This document shows, one piece after another, positions 5,817 to 6,548 of a stretch of DNA of 6,548 nt. Numbering within the stretch: position 1 is the stretch's first letter; each line of letters begins with the position of its first letter. The stretch is from Planctomycetota bacterium (GTDB lineage Bacteria; Planctomycetota; Phycisphaerae; Sedimentisphaerales; SM23-30). The stretch covers positions 5,180-11,727 of the forward strand of contig JAKJEP010000078.1 of NCBI GenBank assembly GCA_022705365.1, read 5' to 3'. The position numbers and the translations under genes were made by a program. The notes beneath the pieces were generated by a model. That model was not told the DNA's origin and made no database searches. It worked only from the letters and a program-made list of their open reading frames with translations.

Positions 5817-6548
5817 TTACAGCGTCCAGCCTTCGCGGTATTGCCGCTGGACAAACTGGTTGGCCGCTTCGTGGTTGGTCACCTTCATGGCCAGGCCGTC
5901 CCACTCCAGCTTGACCCCCTGGTTGCGAATCGCCAGGTTGCCCATCACCACCATCTCCGTCAACGGGCCGGAATAATCGAAATTCGAGCTGGCCGGCTTC
6001 GACGGATCTTTACAGGCCCGCACCCAGTCCATCTCGTGGCCGCCCAAGTCGCCTTCCACTCGCGGCAGGGTCTTCTGCGGCAGTTTGTATTCCTTCATCG
6101 CCGATTCCGGAATCAACCGGGGCGAACGCCCGTAACAGCCGCACATAATCTTGCCTTTATCGCCGACAAACACCAAACCGCCGTCCCCATCGCCCAGCAT
6201 CCGGCCCGGCTCCAGCTCCTCCGGCCGCGGCGGCATCAGCCCGCCGTCGTACCAGGTCACCTTCACCGCCGGCATGCCTTCCCGCTCCGGGAACTGGTAA
6301 CGGACAATCGAAGCCAGCGGGGCGGTTTCGTCATTCACCTTGGTGGAACTGGCCTCCACGCTGACCGGATAGCCCAGCTTCAGCGCCCAGAAGGCCGGGT
6401 CCAGAATATGGCAGGCCATATCGCCGAGCGCTCCGGTGCCGAAATCCCACCAGGCCCGCCAGCTAAACGGATGATAGGTGGGATGATAGGGACGGTTGGG
6501 AGCCGGCCCCAGCCACAAATCCCAGTCCAGCGACGGCGGGACCGGCGG
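5817..6548 (-). CDS. Gfo/Idh/MocA family oxidoreductase, C-terminal part (N-terminus beyond window)
   Basis: The minus-strand frame is open from the right edge (6548) to TAA 5817-5819, giving 243 visible residues. The TTG at 6518 is internal, since the codons before it (PPVPPSLDWD) continue typical family sequence. These proteins are NAD(P)-dependent dehydrogenases of sugars, inositols and related polyols. The Rossmann domain is outside the window. What remains is most of the C-terminal alpha/beta domain. It begins DWDLWLGPAP, then WWDFGTGALGDMACHILD (visible 33-50), where D43 and H47 fit the conserved GDxxxH active-site helix. It ends with the QYREGW tail common in planctomycete and Verrucomicrobia/Lentisphaerae members. 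Many such paralogs carry a Tat signal, which cannot be checked here. The substrate is unknown. A strong intrinsic terminator follows the gene. Confidence 0.9.
   Translation of the reverse strand, partial: PPVPPSLDWDLWLGPAPNRPYHPTYHPFSWRAWWDFGTGALGDMACHILDPAFWALKLGYPVSVEASSTKVNDETAPLASIVRYQFPEREGMPAVKVTWYDGGLMPPRPEELEPGRMLGDGDGGLVFVGDKGKIMCGCYGRSPRLIPESAMKEYKLPQKTLPRVEGDLGGHEMDWVRACKDPSKPASSNFDYSGPLTEMVVMGNLAIRNQGVKLEWDGLAMKVTNHEAANQFVQRQYREGWTL

Noticed and set aside
1..6548. A new defence system, mobile element, CRISPR array or biosynthetic cluster
   Set aside because: No integrase, transposase, nuclease, repeat array or terminal inverted repeats are seen. The genes are housekeeping, carbohydrate metabolism and one decayed transporter.

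Overview
The window looks like a chromosomal piece of a moderately GC-rich, free-living bacterium. A member of Planctomycetota or a related PVC lineage is the most likely source. This is an inference from protein style, namely the Gfo/Idh/MocA subtype at the right edge, the GH78-type glycosidase at the left edge, and a cysteine-hydrolase-fold gene in front of pyruvate kinase. It is not based on any marker gene. I see no rRNA, tRNA, CRISPR array, insertion sequence or phage gene.

Layout from left to right: (1) The 3' part of a plus-strand alpha-L-rhamnosidase-like (GH78) gene runs in from the left edge and ends at 1845. (2) Tail to tail with it, two bases away, is a minus-strand chromate-transporter (chrA-type) gene at 1848-2782. 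It is broken by an out-of-frame internal deletion near 2590. (3) Just upstream of chrA on the same strand is trmB (2811-3434), the tRNA m7G46 methyltransferase, probably co-transcribed with it. (4) A 191-bp divergent intergenic region (3435-3625) contains what looks like a bidirectional promoter whose two -10 elements overlap. (5) On the plus strand, an isochorismatase/nicotinamidase-fold protein lacking the catalytic cysteine (3626-4309) is followed after 10 bases by a complete pyruvate kinase (4320-5750), forming a likely two-gene operon. (6) A perfect hairpin at 5758-5782 carries its T-tract on the minus strand. It therefore terminates the last gene, a minus-strand Gfo/Idh/MocA-family oxidoreductase (5817-6548) whose N-terminus lies beyond the right edge.

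The two edge genes fit carbohydrate catabolism (rhamnoside cleavage; sugar or polyol oxidation) and pyruvate kinase fits lower glycolysis. The middle genes are housekeeping (trmB) or decayed (chrA). I find no clear new multi-gene system. The points most worth a second look are the apparently nucleophile-less and metal-site-less isochorismatase-fold protein coupled to pyruvate kinase, the chrA deletion, and the symmetric divergent promoter.
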